Assembly (NCBI GenBank): GCA_016124525.1
Contig: WGNO01000016.1
Span: 1 to 64,000, forward strand
DNA: 64,000 nucleotides
Reading direction: 5' to 3'
Source: Nostoc sp. RI_552
GTDB taxonomy: Bacteria; Cyanobacteriota; Cyanobacteriia; Cyanobacteriales; Nostocaceae
In this document: piece after piece, positions 52,539-61,828 of the stretch
Layout: the number at the start of each line of letters is the position of its first letter
Numbering within the stretch: the first letter of the stretch is position 1
The notes under the pieces: model-generated
The model's input: only the letters and a program-made list of their open reading frames with translations
The model's database searches: none
Told to the model about the DNA's origin: nothing
Position numbers and translations under genes: made by a program

Positions 52539-54140
52539 ATGGATTTAGTCAATAAAACAGAAAAGACATTTGCATTGACAACACCCCTATACTATGTCAA
52601 TGATGTTCCTCATGTTGGCAGTGCTTACACAACAATGGCAGCAGACGCAGAGGCGCGGTTTCGCAGGCTGTTAGGCCATGAGGTATTGCTGATTACAGGT
52701 ACAGATGAACATGGGCAGAAAATTGAGCGTTCAGCAGAGAGTTTAGGGAAAGATCCACAAGAGTTTTGTGATGAAATTGTGCCTAGTTTTATCAACTTAT
52801 GGCATTTACTAAATATTCAATTTGATCGCTTTAGTCGGACTACTGCTTCTCGTCATGAAGCCATCGTCAAAGAGTTCTTCCAAAGAGTTTGGGAAAAAGG
52901 CGATATCTACCAAGGACAACAGAAAGGTTGGTACTGTGTATCTTGTGAAGAATATAAAGAAGAACGGGAACTATTAGAGGAAAGGCGCTGCCCTATTCAT
53001 ACTAACAAGGAAGTCGAGTGGCGAGATGAGCAAAACTACTTTTTCCGCTTATCTAATTATCAAGCACAACTAGAGGAATTTTACCAATCTCGACCAGATT
53101 TTATTCAACCAGAAAGTCGTCGTAATGAAGTTTTAAGCTTTGTCAGTCAAGGGTTACAAGATTTTTCCATTTCCCGGGTAAATGTAAAGTGGGGTTTTCC
53201 TGTACCAGTTGATCCCAAACATACCCTTTATGTGTGGTTTGACGCCTTGCTAGCTTATGTCACAGCATTATTAGAGCCAGATGCAGAAGCAACTTTAGCC
53301 AATGCTTTAAAAAATTGGTGGCCAATCAACCTGCACTTAATTGGTAAAGATATTCTCCGATTCCATGCAGTTTATTGGCCGGCCATGTTAATGTCAGCTG
53401 GTTTACCTTTGCCAGAGCAGGTGTTTGGGCATGGTTTTTTGACTAAAGATGGTCAAAAAATGGGCAAGTCTCTGGGTAATACTCTAGATCCTGTAAGGTT
53501 AGTTCAAACCTATGGTAGTGATGCAGTTCGTTATTACTTCCTTAAGGAAATCGAATTTGGTAAAGATGGCGATTTTAATGAAGTTAGATTCATTAATGTT
53601 TTGAATGCAGATTTGGCTAATGACTTAGGTAATTTGCTAAATCGCACCTTGAATATGGTGAAAAAATACTGTGGTAGTGATGGAATACCAATTACCAATG
53701 AAACCATTAACGACGACAACCCTTTGAGAGCGATTGGTTTACATCTAGGGGAAAAGGTACGACAAGCCTATGAAGCGTTAGCTTTTAACCAAGCCTGTGA
53801 AGTTGCCCTTGTCCTGGTTAGAACCAGCAACAAGTTTATTGATGAACAAGCCCCTTGGTCACTATATAAACAAGGCAAGCAGCAGGAAGTGGAAACAGTA
53901 CTGTACGCAGTTCTAGAATCTGTTAGACTAGCAGCTTATCTTCTTTCCCCAGTGATTCCAAATATTAGTAGTGCTATTTATGAGCAGCTCGGTTTTGGAA
54001 TTGACTTTAATGATCAAATAAAAACTTCAATGCTGGGCTCTTTTGCTACCCATTCAAAATGGGGAATACTAACCAGTAAACAATTGTTGGGTAAACCCCA
54101 ACCCGTGTTTAAGCGAATAGAAGCTCCAAAAAAGGATTAG
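52539..54140 (+). CDS. metG: Methionine--tRNA ligase
   Basis: Class I synthetase, 533 residues from ATG 52539; a TTG six bases earlier is possible. HIGH motif as VPHVGSAY near residue 22; GTDEHGQKIERSAES near 54; zinc knuckle CVSCEEYKEERELLEERRCP near 130 (two of the possible four cysteines in the first knuckle plus C-x-I-H); KMSKS motif as DGQKMGKSLGNTLDP near 305, with Gly in place of Ser, as often found. It lacks the C-terminal tRNA-binding (Arc1p-like) domain, which fits the short cyanobacterial form. Confidence 0.94.
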   Translation: MDLVNKTEKTFALTTPLYYVNDVPHVGSAYTTMAADAEARFRRLLGHEVLLITGTDEHGQKIERSAESLGKDPQEFCDEIVPSFINLWHLLNIQFDRFSRTTASRHEAIVKEFFQRVWEKGDIYQGQQKGWYCVSCEEYKEERELLEERRCPIHTNKEVEWRDEQNYFFRLSNYQAQLEEFYQSRPDFIQPESRRNEVLSFVSQGLQDFSISRVNVKWGFPVPVDPKHTLYVWFDALLAYVTALLEPDAEATLANALKNWWPINLHLIGKDILRFHAVYWPAMLMSAGLPLPEQVFGHGFLTKDGQKMGKSLGNTLDPVRLVQTYGSDAVRYYFLKEIEFGKDGDFNEVRFINVLNADLANDLGNLLNRTLNMVKKYCGSDGIPITNETINDDNPLRAIGLHLGEKVRQAYEALAFNQACEVALVLVRTSNKFIDEQAPWSLYKQGKQQEVETVLYAVLESVRLAAYLLSPVIPNISSAIYEQLGFGIDFNDQIKTSMLGSFATHSKWGILTSKQLLGKPQPVFKRIEAPKKD

Positions 54141-54303
54141 CGCTTTAATTTACTATCATTTTTTCATCTGTTCAACTTCTTAATTTTCTCAAAAAACTAA
54201 TCGGGGCTTAACTTACTTATTAGCTCCGAGGCCTTATCATAAGCCGTTCTAAGATATCAGCTTGGTAAATGAGTATCAAATATAACAACAATAATAATGA
54301 GGT

Positions 54304-54942
54304 ATGACAACAATGTTGAATAATCTAGAAAGTGATTCAATATTTACGCCGGAACAAGTCTTAGAAAATAGAGGTCGTGTAGCTATATTTATTGATGGTT
54401 CTAACTTATTTTATGCTGCGTTACAACTAGGAATCGAAATTGACTACACTAAACTACTATGCCGATTAACTGGCGGTTCTAGACTATTGCGAGCTTTCTT
54501 TTATACTGGTGTAGACCGCACTAACGAAAAGCAACAAGGGTTTCTGTTGTGGATGCGTCGTAATGGCTACCGAGTCATTGCTAAGGATTTAGTGCAGTTA
54601 CCAGACGGTTCAAAAAAAGCCAATCTGGATGTAGAAATTGCCGTGGATATGATGGCTTTAGTAGATTCTTATGACACTGCAGTATTAGTCAGTGGCGATG
54701 GAGATTTGGCATATGCGGTAAATTCTGTAAGTTATCGTGGTGTGCGCGTCGAAGTTGTTAGTTTGCGCTCCATGACCAGTGATAGTTTAATTAATGTCAG
54801 CGATCGCTACATTGATTTAGAAGCCATCAAAGAAGATATCCAAAAAAATCCGCGTCAAAGCTATCCGTATCGACCTTTATCCACCATGGGTTTTCTGGAA
54901 GATATCAGAGAAACTAACCAACAGTTAGAAATCCAAGATTAA
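54304..54942 (+). CDS. NYN domain protein (LabA-like)
   Basis: 212 residues with a PIN-like NYN RNase fold. RVAIFIDGSNLFYAALQLG at 26-44 (first Asp), NLDVEIAVDMMALVDSYDTA near 110 (second acidic group) and VLVSGDGDLAYAVNSVSYRG near 131 (third). The set of Asp residues for a metal-dependent nuclease is present. LabA proteins in Synechococcus affect circadian output; whether this is such a protein cannot be told. Its TAA overlaps the ATG of lptC by one base (TAATG), so the two are translationally coupled. Confidence 0.83.
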   Translation: MTTMLNNLESDSIFTPEQVLENRGRVAIFIDGSNLFYAALQLGIEIDYTKLLCRLTGGSRLLRAFFYTGVDRTNEKQQGFLLWMRRNGYRVIAKDLVQLPDGSKKANLDVEIAVDMMALVDSYDTAVLVSGDGDLAYAVNSVSYRGVRVEVVSLRSMTSDSLINVSDRYIDLEAIKEDIQKNPRQSYPYRPLSTMGFLEDIRETNQQLEIQD

Positions 54943-56186
54943 TGAAATATCAAAAAGTTAGGCAGAAAAATAGTGTCAATTGTGTGGAAAAAGGTCAAAT
55001 TAAAGTAAATTTACCCAAATTATTTTCATCACTCAATTATTTACAACTAAAAGTAAAATTATTTTACCTGCCTTTAACTTTTTTATTGGTAATTGGGTTA
55101 GTGGCTTGTGGGGGCAAACCCCCCCCAGGTTCTGGGTCAAATGATGCTGATTCATCCTTGGAAGAAAGCAATTTGACATTTTTTGATGTCACTTTAGAAC
55201 AGGCAGATGAAGTAGGAAAACCACTGTGGAAAGTCAGATCTAAAAAAGCAATATACACTAAAGAAAAACAAATTGGGCAGGCAGAAAGTCCTGTTGGTGA
55301 ACTATACCAGGATGGTAAACCAGTTTATAAAATACGAGCAGACAAAGCAGATATAGAACAGGATGGTGAAAAGCTATTTCTGAAGGGAAAGATACTGGCA
55401 ACAGACCCTATCAATGGTATTGTATTGCAAGGTAATGAATTAGAATGGTTACCTAAAGAAGATTTATTAATTGTTCGTAATCAACTCAATGGGACTCATA
55501 AACAACTGAAGGCAACGGCCCAAGAAGCACGAGTTAAAACCCGGGAACAGCGTATAGAATTTTCTGGTAGAGTAGTAGCCAAATCCGTTGACCCTCCAGT
55601 GCAAATGCGAACAGAAAATTTAATTTGGCGGATAAAAGAAGAAGCATTAATTAGCGATGTCCCTATAGAAATTGAGCGTTACAATAACAATCAAATTACT
55701 GACCGTGGTCAGGGAGGTGCTGGCAAAGTCAACTTAAAAACTAAAGTTGCTACTATCAAAAAAAATGCCCGGCTAGATTTACTGGATCCACCAACGCAAA
55801 TAGCTAGTAACTCCATGACCTGGGACACAAAAGCAGAAACAGTGATGACAAATTCCCCTGTAACTGTTGTCCAACGTGCTGAAAATGTGACAGTAACAGC
55901 CAATCAAGGACAAATGAAAATACCGGAAAAAGTTGTTAATTTAAAGGGTAATGTTAAAGTTATAGGGCAGGGTAGTCAAACCCTCAGTTCTAATCAACTA
56001 AATTGGTATTTAGAGAAAAAATTATTAGAAGCTCAGGGAAATGTTGTTTATCGTCAAATTGAGCCACCAATAAATTTTACAGGTGAAACAGCCGTTGGTA
56101 ATTTGCAAACAAAGGACATTTTAGTAACAAGGGGGAAATCTGGAAGCAGGGTAGTAACAGAAATTGTTCCTCAATACCCTAATTAG
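54942..56186 (+). CDS. lptC: LptC-like LPS export lipoprotein
   Basis: 414 residues. After a long basic N-terminus a hydrophobic stretch ends in the lipobox LVACGGKPPPGSG (Cys56), so a membrane-anchored lipoprotein. The periplasmic part is a series of OstA/LptC-type beta repeats: NLTFFDVTLEQADEVGKPLW, PVYKIRADKADIEQDGEKLF, LKGKILATDPINGIVLQGNE, then later LKGNVKVIGQGSQTLSSNQL and NWYLEKKLLEAQGNVVYRQI. It would pass LPS from LptBFG to LptA. Cyanobacterial LptC is longer than the 190-residue E. coli form. Overlaps the NYN gene by 1 bp. Confidence 0.82.
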   Translation: MKYQKVRQKNSVNCVEKGQIKVNLPKLFSSLNYLQLKVKLFYLPLTFLLVIGLVACGGKPPPGSGSNDADSSLEESNLTFFDVTLEQADEVGKPLWKVRSKKAIYTKEKQIGQAESPVGELYQDGKPVYKIRADKADIEQDGEKLFLKGKILATDPINGIVLQGNELEWLPKEDLLIVRNQLNGTHKQLKATAQEARVKTREQRIEFSGRVVAKSVDPPVQMRTENLIWRIKEEALISDVPIEIERYNNNQITDRGQGGAGKVNLKTKVATIKKNARLDLLDPPTQIASNSMTWDTKAETVMTNSPVTVVQRAENVTVTANQGQMKIPEKVVNLKGNVKVIGQGSQTLSSNQLNWYLEKKLLEAQGNVVYRQIEPPINFTGETAVGNLQTKDILVTRGKSGSRVVTEIVPQYPN

Positions 56187-56281
56187 TCATTAGTCATTGC
56201 TGATGAGTAAGGGTTTGAGGATTGTTTGCTTTTTGTGCTTTTGCAACTAGGTTTATTTGTACAGATCTGCTGAGTTAGGGA

Positions 56282-57619
56282 TTAAGAATTATTATTATTC
56301 ACACCTAACAAAATTTCGTTACGAGTAGCAGAACCCAATTCAGGTGAAAAATATTTAGGAGATTTGGGAGTAATGGTAGGAGGAATATTGGGAGCTACAT
56401 CTAACTGTTTAACAAGAGCTTGTAATAACTGATCCTGACTAGCGCGGAAACCAGAAATTTGTGGGCCACGGTTAATAATAGCAAACCAAACCAAACCGCG
56501 GTGGCCTGTGGGTATCACTCCAGCTAAAGCGCTCACTTCGCGTAGGGTACCAGTTTTCATGACAGTGGCATCAGGCATTTTTCTCCCTTGCAATGTTCCG
56601 CGACGGTCAAATCCAAAGGTAGGAAACAAATCAGCCACATTAATTTTATGGGCGACTGCTTCCCGTTGAATCGCCATTAACATAGCACAAGCTGCTCTTG
56701 GAGAAATACGATTGTCTACCCCTAATCCTGAACCATTAATTAACTTAATTTCTGCCTCCGGTACTCCAGCCAATGTGGTAGCTTTGGATTGCACGACACC
56801 TGCTCCTCCCGCTGACTCCGCCAACATCTCTGCCATAACGTTGTTACTGAAAACATTCATTTCCTTGATTAGTTGCTGCAAGGTTAAAGAACGGTGACGT
56901 ACCAGCAGGGTTGCTTGGGGGTTTAGTTGGGGTGCTAACTTGACGCTACCGGCAATAACAATTTGGGGTTTGGCTGTCCCCTTGGCCATGATTGAATGTG
57001 TATAATTTGCCGGACGAGTCCAACTTGAACGATTCAGTGCTTGCTTGAGCATCTGACCAGCTAGTATGGGATTTTGTTCAAAATTCATGGCGAAATTGCT
57101 GGTGATGAGCAAATTTCCCTTAACTTGTTTGATGCCGATTTTATTTAGAGTGTTACCCAGAGTGATGGCTTCTTCCCAAACAAACAAGGGATCACCACCA
57201 CCGATAATCACCAAATCTCCCTGTAACACTCCGTTAACTATTGGTCCTGTGGCACTGACCAAAGTTTCAAACTGGTGGTTTGGCCCCCAGGTTTTCAAAG
57301 CAACAAGTGAAGTGGCAATCTTGGTGAGAGAGGCGGCGGGTAGAGGTGTTGTACCTTGATGATTAGCCATCAAAATCGGCCCTGACTGCATCCAAATTCC
57401 TTGACTATTGGTTAAGTTTTCCGTCACCAATTGCGAGGAAGTCAGTGCTTGCAAATATTTTTTTACTGTGGTGGTTCCCGTTGGATTTGGATCAGGTGCT
57501 AGAACCAAGCCAGGGCTATTTTGCCAAGTTAATGCCTCTAAGGCTTCCGCCGGCTTGATTTGTACACCAGCCATTTCCAACCAAAGAGAAATTAAACCTG
57601 AACCCAATAATTCCAGCAT
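56282..57619 (-). CDS. dacB: D-alanyl-D-alanine carboxypeptidase/endopeptidase (PBP4, DacB family)
   Basis: 445 residues, class C penicillin-binding protein (S13). All three active-site motifs: SxxK as Ser97-Leu-Thr-Lys100 (AASLTKIATS), SxN as Ser258-Asn-Asn260 (VFSNNVMAEM), and KTG at 355-357 (MKTGTLREVSA). The N-terminal 30 residues are hydrophobic and probably form a signal or anchor. It trims or cuts peptidoglycan peptides in the periplasm. Converges with lptC (95 bp). Upstream (right) is a stretch of transposon relic. Confidence 0.88.
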   Translation of the reverse strand: MLELLGSGLISLWLEMAGVQIKPAEALEALTWQNSPGLVLAPDPNPTGTTTVKKYLQALTSSQLVTENLTNSQGIWMQSGPILMANHQGTTPLPAASLTKIATSLVALKTWGPNHQFETLVSATGPIVNGVLQGDLVIIGGGDPLFVWEEAITLGNTLNKIGIKQVKGNLLITSNFAMNFEQNPILAGQMLKQALNRSSWTRPANYTHSIMAKGTAKPQIVIAGSVKLAPQLNPQATLLVRHRSLTLQQLIKEMNVFSNNVMAEMLAESAGGAGVVQSKATTLAGVPEAEIKLINGSGLGVDNRISPRAACAMLMAIQREAVAHKINVADLFPTFGFDRRGTLQGRKMPDATVMKTGTLREVSALAGVIPTGHRGLVWFAIINRGPQISGFRASQDQLLQALVKQLDVAPNIPPTITPKSPKYFSPELGSATRNEILLGVNNNNS

Positions 57620-57723
57620 ATTTGATTTCCTTATATCTTTCCTGTGTTAATGTACAGGTTTTTTGAAGATGATCAGAATTTCAGAATTGTTGATACTTCC
57701 CATGCTTAGAAGCCAGGGGATTC

Positions 57724-57855
57724 TTAAAAAGTCCACAAAGGAACTTTCAATGGTGCTATCAAGGACACCCTATTGATTCCACTAAGGTCTAAATCTAGTT
57801 TTATCACTACTTTAACTAAAATATTAGCGGCACCTTTGCCATTAGCATTGAACAA
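57724..57855 (-). pseudogene. C-terminal relic of an IS200/IS605-type TnpB
   Basis: The minus strand reads FNANGKGAANILVKVVIKLD then LSGINRVSLIAPLKVPLWTF and a TAA. N.D.NGA.NI..K near the end of a frame, followed by a basic stretch, is the C-terminal pattern of cyanobacterial TnpB (IS891/IS1341 group). After the stop, GAATCCCCTGGCTTCTAAGC matches the IS605-type right-end hairpin. No start and no zinc-finger or RuvC core remain. Confidence 0.6.
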
Positions 57856-57879
57856 AATATTTTTTGCTCTCCGGTAAAA

Positions 57880-57996
57880 TCATGGTTTTACTGGTTTTCC
57901 TGATGATTGCCATCCTTCAGGTTTTTCGCTGAATTTACGTAGCACATCACCATCTAAAAATTCTGCAACTGTGGTTAAGGAGGGTGGGGAAACCAC
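57880..57996 (-). CDS. 38-residue frame just after the LOG gene stop
   Basis: The frame of the LOG gene continues past its TAG and after 3 codons offers a GTG: then PSLTTVAEFLDGDVLRKFSE, KPEGWQSSGKPVKP and a TGA. It has good protein-like composition. Either a tiny separate gene or the former tail of another protein. No family recognised. Confidence 0.3.
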   Translation of the reverse strand: MVSPPSLTTVAEFLDGDVLRKFSEKPEGWQSSGKPVKP

Positions 57997-58005
57997 CCCT
58001 GGTAG

Positions 58006-59076
58006 CTACTTTCTTTCTGGATGTTCCTTTTCTGACGGTGGAGGAGTACCCATCTGGTTAATTGCGGCAATCATCTGATATAAACGACCCAAGTCACGTT
58101 GGTTAAAGTAGAAAACGAGGCGGGGTAGTTCTGCGGTCTCATCTTGGTTTTCTTGGGGCAAAGCCTGACTTTTTTCAATTTTTCCTTTCACCAGAATGTC
58201 GCTAAAGTTAGCATTTAACTTTTCTACCACAGCATCTGATAAATCTGTTGAAAGACGAATGACCAACTGCTCTCCTACGTAGCGGCTAGAGTGATAAACG
58301 CGATAAAAATTAGTAATGGCATTACAAGCTACTTCTAGATTATCTGTCACTGTGTAAAGGCTTGGGTCTTCAGGGCTGACAAGACCTTTTTGGACTAGTT
58401 GCTGATCAACATATTTGCTCCAAGAGAGCCAGTAATCTCCACCTGGATGATCAATTAAAACTACAGGAACAGGTCCAAATTTACCAGTTTGGCTTAAGGT
58501 CATACACTCAAAAGCTTCATCTTGAGTCCCAAAACCTCCAGGAAATAAGGCTACAGCATCACTTTCTTTAAGGAGAAATAGTTTCCGGGTGAAGAAATAC
58601 TTGAAATGAATCAGCTTAGGATCACCCTCAATAAATGGGTTAGCTTGCTGCTCAAACGGTAACTGAATATTTAAACCAAAGGAATTATCTCGTCCAGCGC
58701 CTTCGTGACCAGCTTGCATAATGCCGCCGCCACCACCTGTCATTACCATGAATCCTAACTGACAAACAGCACGAGCAAACTGAAGGGCTATCTGATACTC
58801 TGGTGTTTCTGGCGATAGACGAGCAGAACCAAAAATAGTTACTTTGCGGACGTGTCGGTAGTCATAAAATAGCTGGAAACCTCTTTCCATATCTGCTAAA
58901 GCAGCGGACAAGATTTTCCAGTCAAGACGTTCAATCTCGCTATCAGCTAGACGTACTATAGTAGCCAGGGCTTGCTGAATTAGGATGCGATTTTTTAACG
59001 TCGGTAAGCGATCAAATAGTTCAGCGATATCCGCCTGAAGAGTCTCTGATGTGTCAAACGACGCAGATGAGGTCAT
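58006..59076 (-). CDS. LOG family protein (cytokinin riboside 5'-monophosphate phosphoribohydrolase-like)
   Basis: 356 residues from ATG 59076 (MTSSASFDTSETLQ); the longer frame to 59202 adds 42 residues without a family match. The core (about residues 75-260) is a Rossmann-like LOG/TIGR00730 domain: VTIFGSARLSPETPEYQ, FMVMTGGGGGIMQAGHEGAG and FPGGFGTQDEAFECMTLSQ, where PGGxGTxxE is the signature. Family members release nucleobases from nucleotides. The extra 90 C-terminal residues with RLVFYFNQRDLGRLYQMIAA are cyanobacterium-type. Substrate not shown. Confidence 0.82.
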   Translation of the reverse strand: MTSSASFDTSETLQADIAELFDRLPTLKNRILIQQALATIVRLADSEIERLDWKILSAALADMERGFQLFYDYRHVRKVTIFGSARLSPETPEYQIALQFARAVCQLGFMVMTGGGGGIMQAGHEGAGRDNSFGLNIQLPFEQQANPFIEGDPKLIHFKYFFTRKLFLLKESDAVALFPGGFGTQDEAFECMTLSQTGKFGPVPVVLIDHPGGDYWLSWSKYVDQQLVQKGLVSPEDPSLYTVTDNLEVACNAITNFYRVYHSSRYVGEQLVIRLSTDLSDAVVEKLNANFSDILVKGKIEKSQALPQENQDETAELPRLVFYFNQRDLGRLYQMIAAINQMGTPPPSEKEHPERK

Positions 59077-59525
59077 GAGAACTGTCGCTACAATGGCATT
59101 ACATTTTACCTGATTTTGGAATGCAGTTGACAACTGCTTTGAGTAATCGTTATGTGATGGTGCATGGTTTCTGACTATGAACATAGTCCAGACTATTAAC
59201 AATATTCTGATTTAAAATTAACCGCGGCAGTTGTCAAGAAATTAATGGCAATGGATTTAATTCTGTAAATTTACTGCTGTGGAAAGAAAAAAATTCACAG
59301 GTAAAGTGGAACATTCAAAAGGAGGTAGTCCATAACCTAGGCTACACCACCAAAAATTAAATAGGAGTTATGTAGCGCAATAAATCGTTACAAAAACTCC
59401 ATTTTGCTTGGGAAGCAATAACATATTTTCCAGAACAACGTTTTACTGTAGCATTGTTAATTTGAGGGTGTTTGGCACCATAAAAGTTTTGTTGAGACGC
59501 GAGTTTTCGCGCCTCGCAAACTTCT
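59077..59525. other. 449-bp region between LOG gene and trxA
   Basis: Carries the LOG gene promoter (leftward) and the trxA 3' side. AAAGGAGGT at about 59319 is a perfect ribosome-binding-site word but is not followed by a reading frame of any length. The hairpin at 59494 is listed separately. Nothing else seen. Confidence 0.45.
59494..59515 (-). terminator. Hairpin after trxA
   Basis: GAGACGCGA-GTTT-TCGCGCCTC: nine-bp stem with one mismatch, 11 bp past the trxA stop. No T-run directly after it on the minus strand. It belongs to the GAGACG palindrome class seen also at 7090. Confidence 0.5.
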
Positions 59526-59861
59526 TCACGAAGATATACCTAGATGTTTGTTCAAGGTATTAGCTAGTGTACTTTTAGGCACGGCACCGACGACCATATC
59601 AACTTTCTGCCCATCTTTAAAAATCATTAATGTAGGGATACTGCGGATACCGTACTGACTGGCGACTTGAGGATTATCGTCAGTATTTACCTTGACAACT
59701 TTTATTTGACCTTCATACTGACCAGCTATTTCTTCCACAACAGGAGCTACCATGCGGCAAGGACCGCACCAAGGTGCCCAGAAGTCAACTAAAACTGGTA
59801 TATTGCTTTTGATTACTTCTTGCTGAAAATTAGAATCCGTAACTTCTGTGGCTGCTGACAT
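59526..59861 (-). CDS. trxA: Thioredoxin
   Basis: 111 residues, m-type thioredoxin. Active site WCGPC at 31-35 in [20 protein letters not shown], Asp26-type buried acid (VDF), cis-Pro in [12 protein letters not shown] near 77, and VGAVPKSTL near 93. Reduced by ferredoxin or NADPH thioredoxin reductase; controls Calvin cycle and other enzymes. The Yfr1 RNA lies 124 bp upstream, and guaB3 beyond it, an order known from many cyanobacteria. Confidence 0.96.
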   Translation of the reverse strand: MSAATEVTDSNFQQEVIKSNIPVLVDFWAPWCGPCRMVAPVVEEIAGQYEGQIKVVKVNTDDNPQVASQYGIRSIPTLMIFKDGQKVDMVVGAVPKSTLANTLNKHLGISS

Positions 59862-59984
59862 GCCTAAAAACCTTTGCCAATTATATTTCTGAGTTTGGTG
59901 AAAATTCTACCATAGCAAAAACAGCAGGCTAGAAGTCAAGAATGTACATTTGCAACAAAGCTAAAGAGATTATGCACAAACATA

Positions 59985-60053
59985 AGGAACCGCCCGAACA
60001 GTAGTCCGGGCGGAGTGTGGTGTGAGGAGTGAACGGAAACATGCGTCTCCGCT
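59985..60053 (-). ncRNA. yfr1: Yfr1 small regulatory RNA
   Basis: Minus strand, between guaB3 and trxA, its conserved place in many cyanobacteria. It carries the invariant single-stranded motif ACTCCTCACAC (60030-60020) between two stem-loops: a 5' stem GCGGAGAC/GTTTCCGT (about 60051-60032) and a strong 3' stem CCGCCCG/CGGGCGG (60013-59990) followed by TTCCTT. A TACAAT -10 box lies at 60065-60060, six or seven bases before the likely start at about 60053. Yfr1 pairs through its motif with mRNAs such as outer-membrane porins and represses them. Confidence 0.93.
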
Positions 60054-60208
60054 ATCTCTATTGTAGGCTAGATATCTGATTTTTCCAGGGATTGTTTAAC
60101 AGTGTGGAAAAAATTTTTCTGAAGCAGTGGAGTTTAAGTATGGGGCATAGGGCGTGGTAAAAAATTTATTTTTTATTAGCAATTCCCTAATGCCTATTCC
60201 GCATCTTT

Positions 60209-61372
60209 TTACTTACCCATACCTAATTGTTGGGCTTTTTGGTATACTTTTCCTTCAGTTAATAGGGAAGGAGCAATTACCACTTCAACTTGCTGCATTT
60301 CTTTGATATTTTTGGCTCCTAATGTACCCATGCTAGTTTTTAGGGCTCCTAGAAGATTATGAGTGCCATCATCTAGTTTTGCAGGACCCATGAGTATTTG
60401 CTCTAGACTGCCAGTTGTACCAACGCTAATGCGTGTACCACGGGGCAGTACTGGGCTGGGAGTTGCCATTCCCCAATGATAACCCCTACCTGGAGCTTCG
60501 GCAGATCTGGCAAAGGGAGAACCGATCATTACCGCATCGGCACCGCAGGCAATACATTTACAAATGTCGCCACCAGTTATTAAACCGCCATCGGCAATGA
60601 TGGGAATATAATTACCAGTTTCCTGATAATAGTCATCCCTGGCCGCAGCACAATCGGCGATCGCACTTGCTTGGGGTACACCAACACCCAAGACACCACG
60701 GGAGGTACAAGCTGCACCGGGGCCAATTCCCACTAATACCGCGGCGCCCCCAGCTTTCAACAAATTTAAAGTGACTTCATAAGTCACGCAATTCCCCAAC
60801 GCCACAGGAATGGGCATAGAACGGCAAAATTCGGCCAAATCCAGGGGAACTATCGACTCTGGTGATAAGTGTGCCGTAGAAACTACCGTAGCTTGCACGA
60901 AAAATAAATCTGCCCCAGCTTTTGCCACTACCTGACCGTATTTGCTTGCAGCTGCTGGGGTGGCACTTACTGCTGCTATACCACCTTGCTGTTTAATTTC
61001 CTGGATGCGTTTTTCAATTAATTCTGGTTTTATCGGTTCGGCATACAGTTCTTGCATTAAGGAAACAAACTCACTTTTCCCTACAGAGGCAATCCGATGT
61101 AAAATCGGCTCTGGGTCATCGTAGCGAGTTTGAATACCTTCTAAGTTGATAACTCCTAATGCTCCTAGCTGTGACAATTTTACGGCCATTTTGACATCGA
61201 CTACGCCATCCATCGCACTGGCAATTATTGGGATTTGTCGCTCAATATTGCCGATAGTCCACCTAGTATCTGCTAGACTCGGATCGAGTGTTCTGTTACC
61301 GGGGACCAGAGCAATTTCATCAATTCCATAAGCTCGACGAGCTTTTTTTCCCCGCCCAAGTTGAATGTCCAC
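60209..61372 (-). CDS. GuaB3-type IMP dehydrogenase-family protein
   Basis: 387 residues. TIM barrel of the IMPDH/GMPR family: RRAYGIDEIALVPGNRTLDP near the N-terminus, IIASAMDGVVDVKMAVKLS near 50, and the catalytic loop GIGPGAACTSRGVLGVGVPQ near 217 with the nucleophile Cys. IADGGLITGGDICKCIACGA follows. It lacks the CBS domain pair of classical GuaB (about 490 residues). Cyanobacterial GuaB3 proteins have IMPDH activity according to recent work. The 5' end is at 61372; Yfr1 and trxA follow on the same strand. Confidence 0.9.
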   Translation of the reverse strand: MDIQLGRGKKARRAYGIDEIALVPGNRTLDPSLADTRWTIGNIERQIPIIASAMDGVVDVKMAVKLSQLGALGVINLEGIQTRYDDPEPILHRIASVGKSEFVSLMQELYAEPIKPELIEKRIQEIKQQGGIAAVSATPAAASKYGQVVAKAGADLFFVQATVVSTAHLSPESIVPLDLAEFCRSMPIPVALGNCVTYEVTLNLLKAGGAAVLVGIGPGAACTSRGVLGVGVPQASAIADCAAARDDYYQETGNYIPIIADGGLITGGDICKCIACGADAVMIGSPFARSAEAPGRGYHWGMATPSPVLPRGTRISVGTTGSLEQILMGPAKLDDGTHNLLGALKTSMGTLGAKNIKEMQQVEVVIAPSLLTEGKVYQKAQQLGMGK

Positions 61373-61828
61373 GCTTTAACTTTTCTCAATTCTGTTTAAG
61401 CTAGGGTATCAAATTGTGAGGGGATTTGGGGCGTTTTTTTTTGCTAGCAACCAATAATTTTTACTGCATAAGTCTCTGGGCAAAATTGTTAGCTAAGGTT
61501 TAAAATTTAAGTATACCTCGAATAAATGAATATACACTTATACTTGCATACTCTGTGTATGCTGATATAATTTTTTGGCCAAGGAAGAATGCCCGGTGAT
61601 GAGAATGATCAAGAAATGCGAAAATTTTCCAAAATCTTTAAAGATTATGTGTTAAGAGTTAACATGGCATGGATGTTGTGAGTGGGTTACATAAAAATTT
61701 TTAAGGATGTAGTTTCGTACTTTGAGAGGGTTATAGCCTGCATGGGAAGCAAGAAAAATTTCCCCTTGAGGTTTTAACCTTTGACCGTCTGAAATTGTTA
61801 CAATTCTTTCAGATTAGATATTGAAGCC
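61373..61828. other. 456-bp region between divergent guaB3 and mutS2
   Basis: Promoter region for both directions. A GCATACTCTGTGTATGC imperfect palindrome lies at about 61546-61562. I see no RNA gene or coding pattern; mutS2 frame opens at 61793. Confidence 0.5.
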
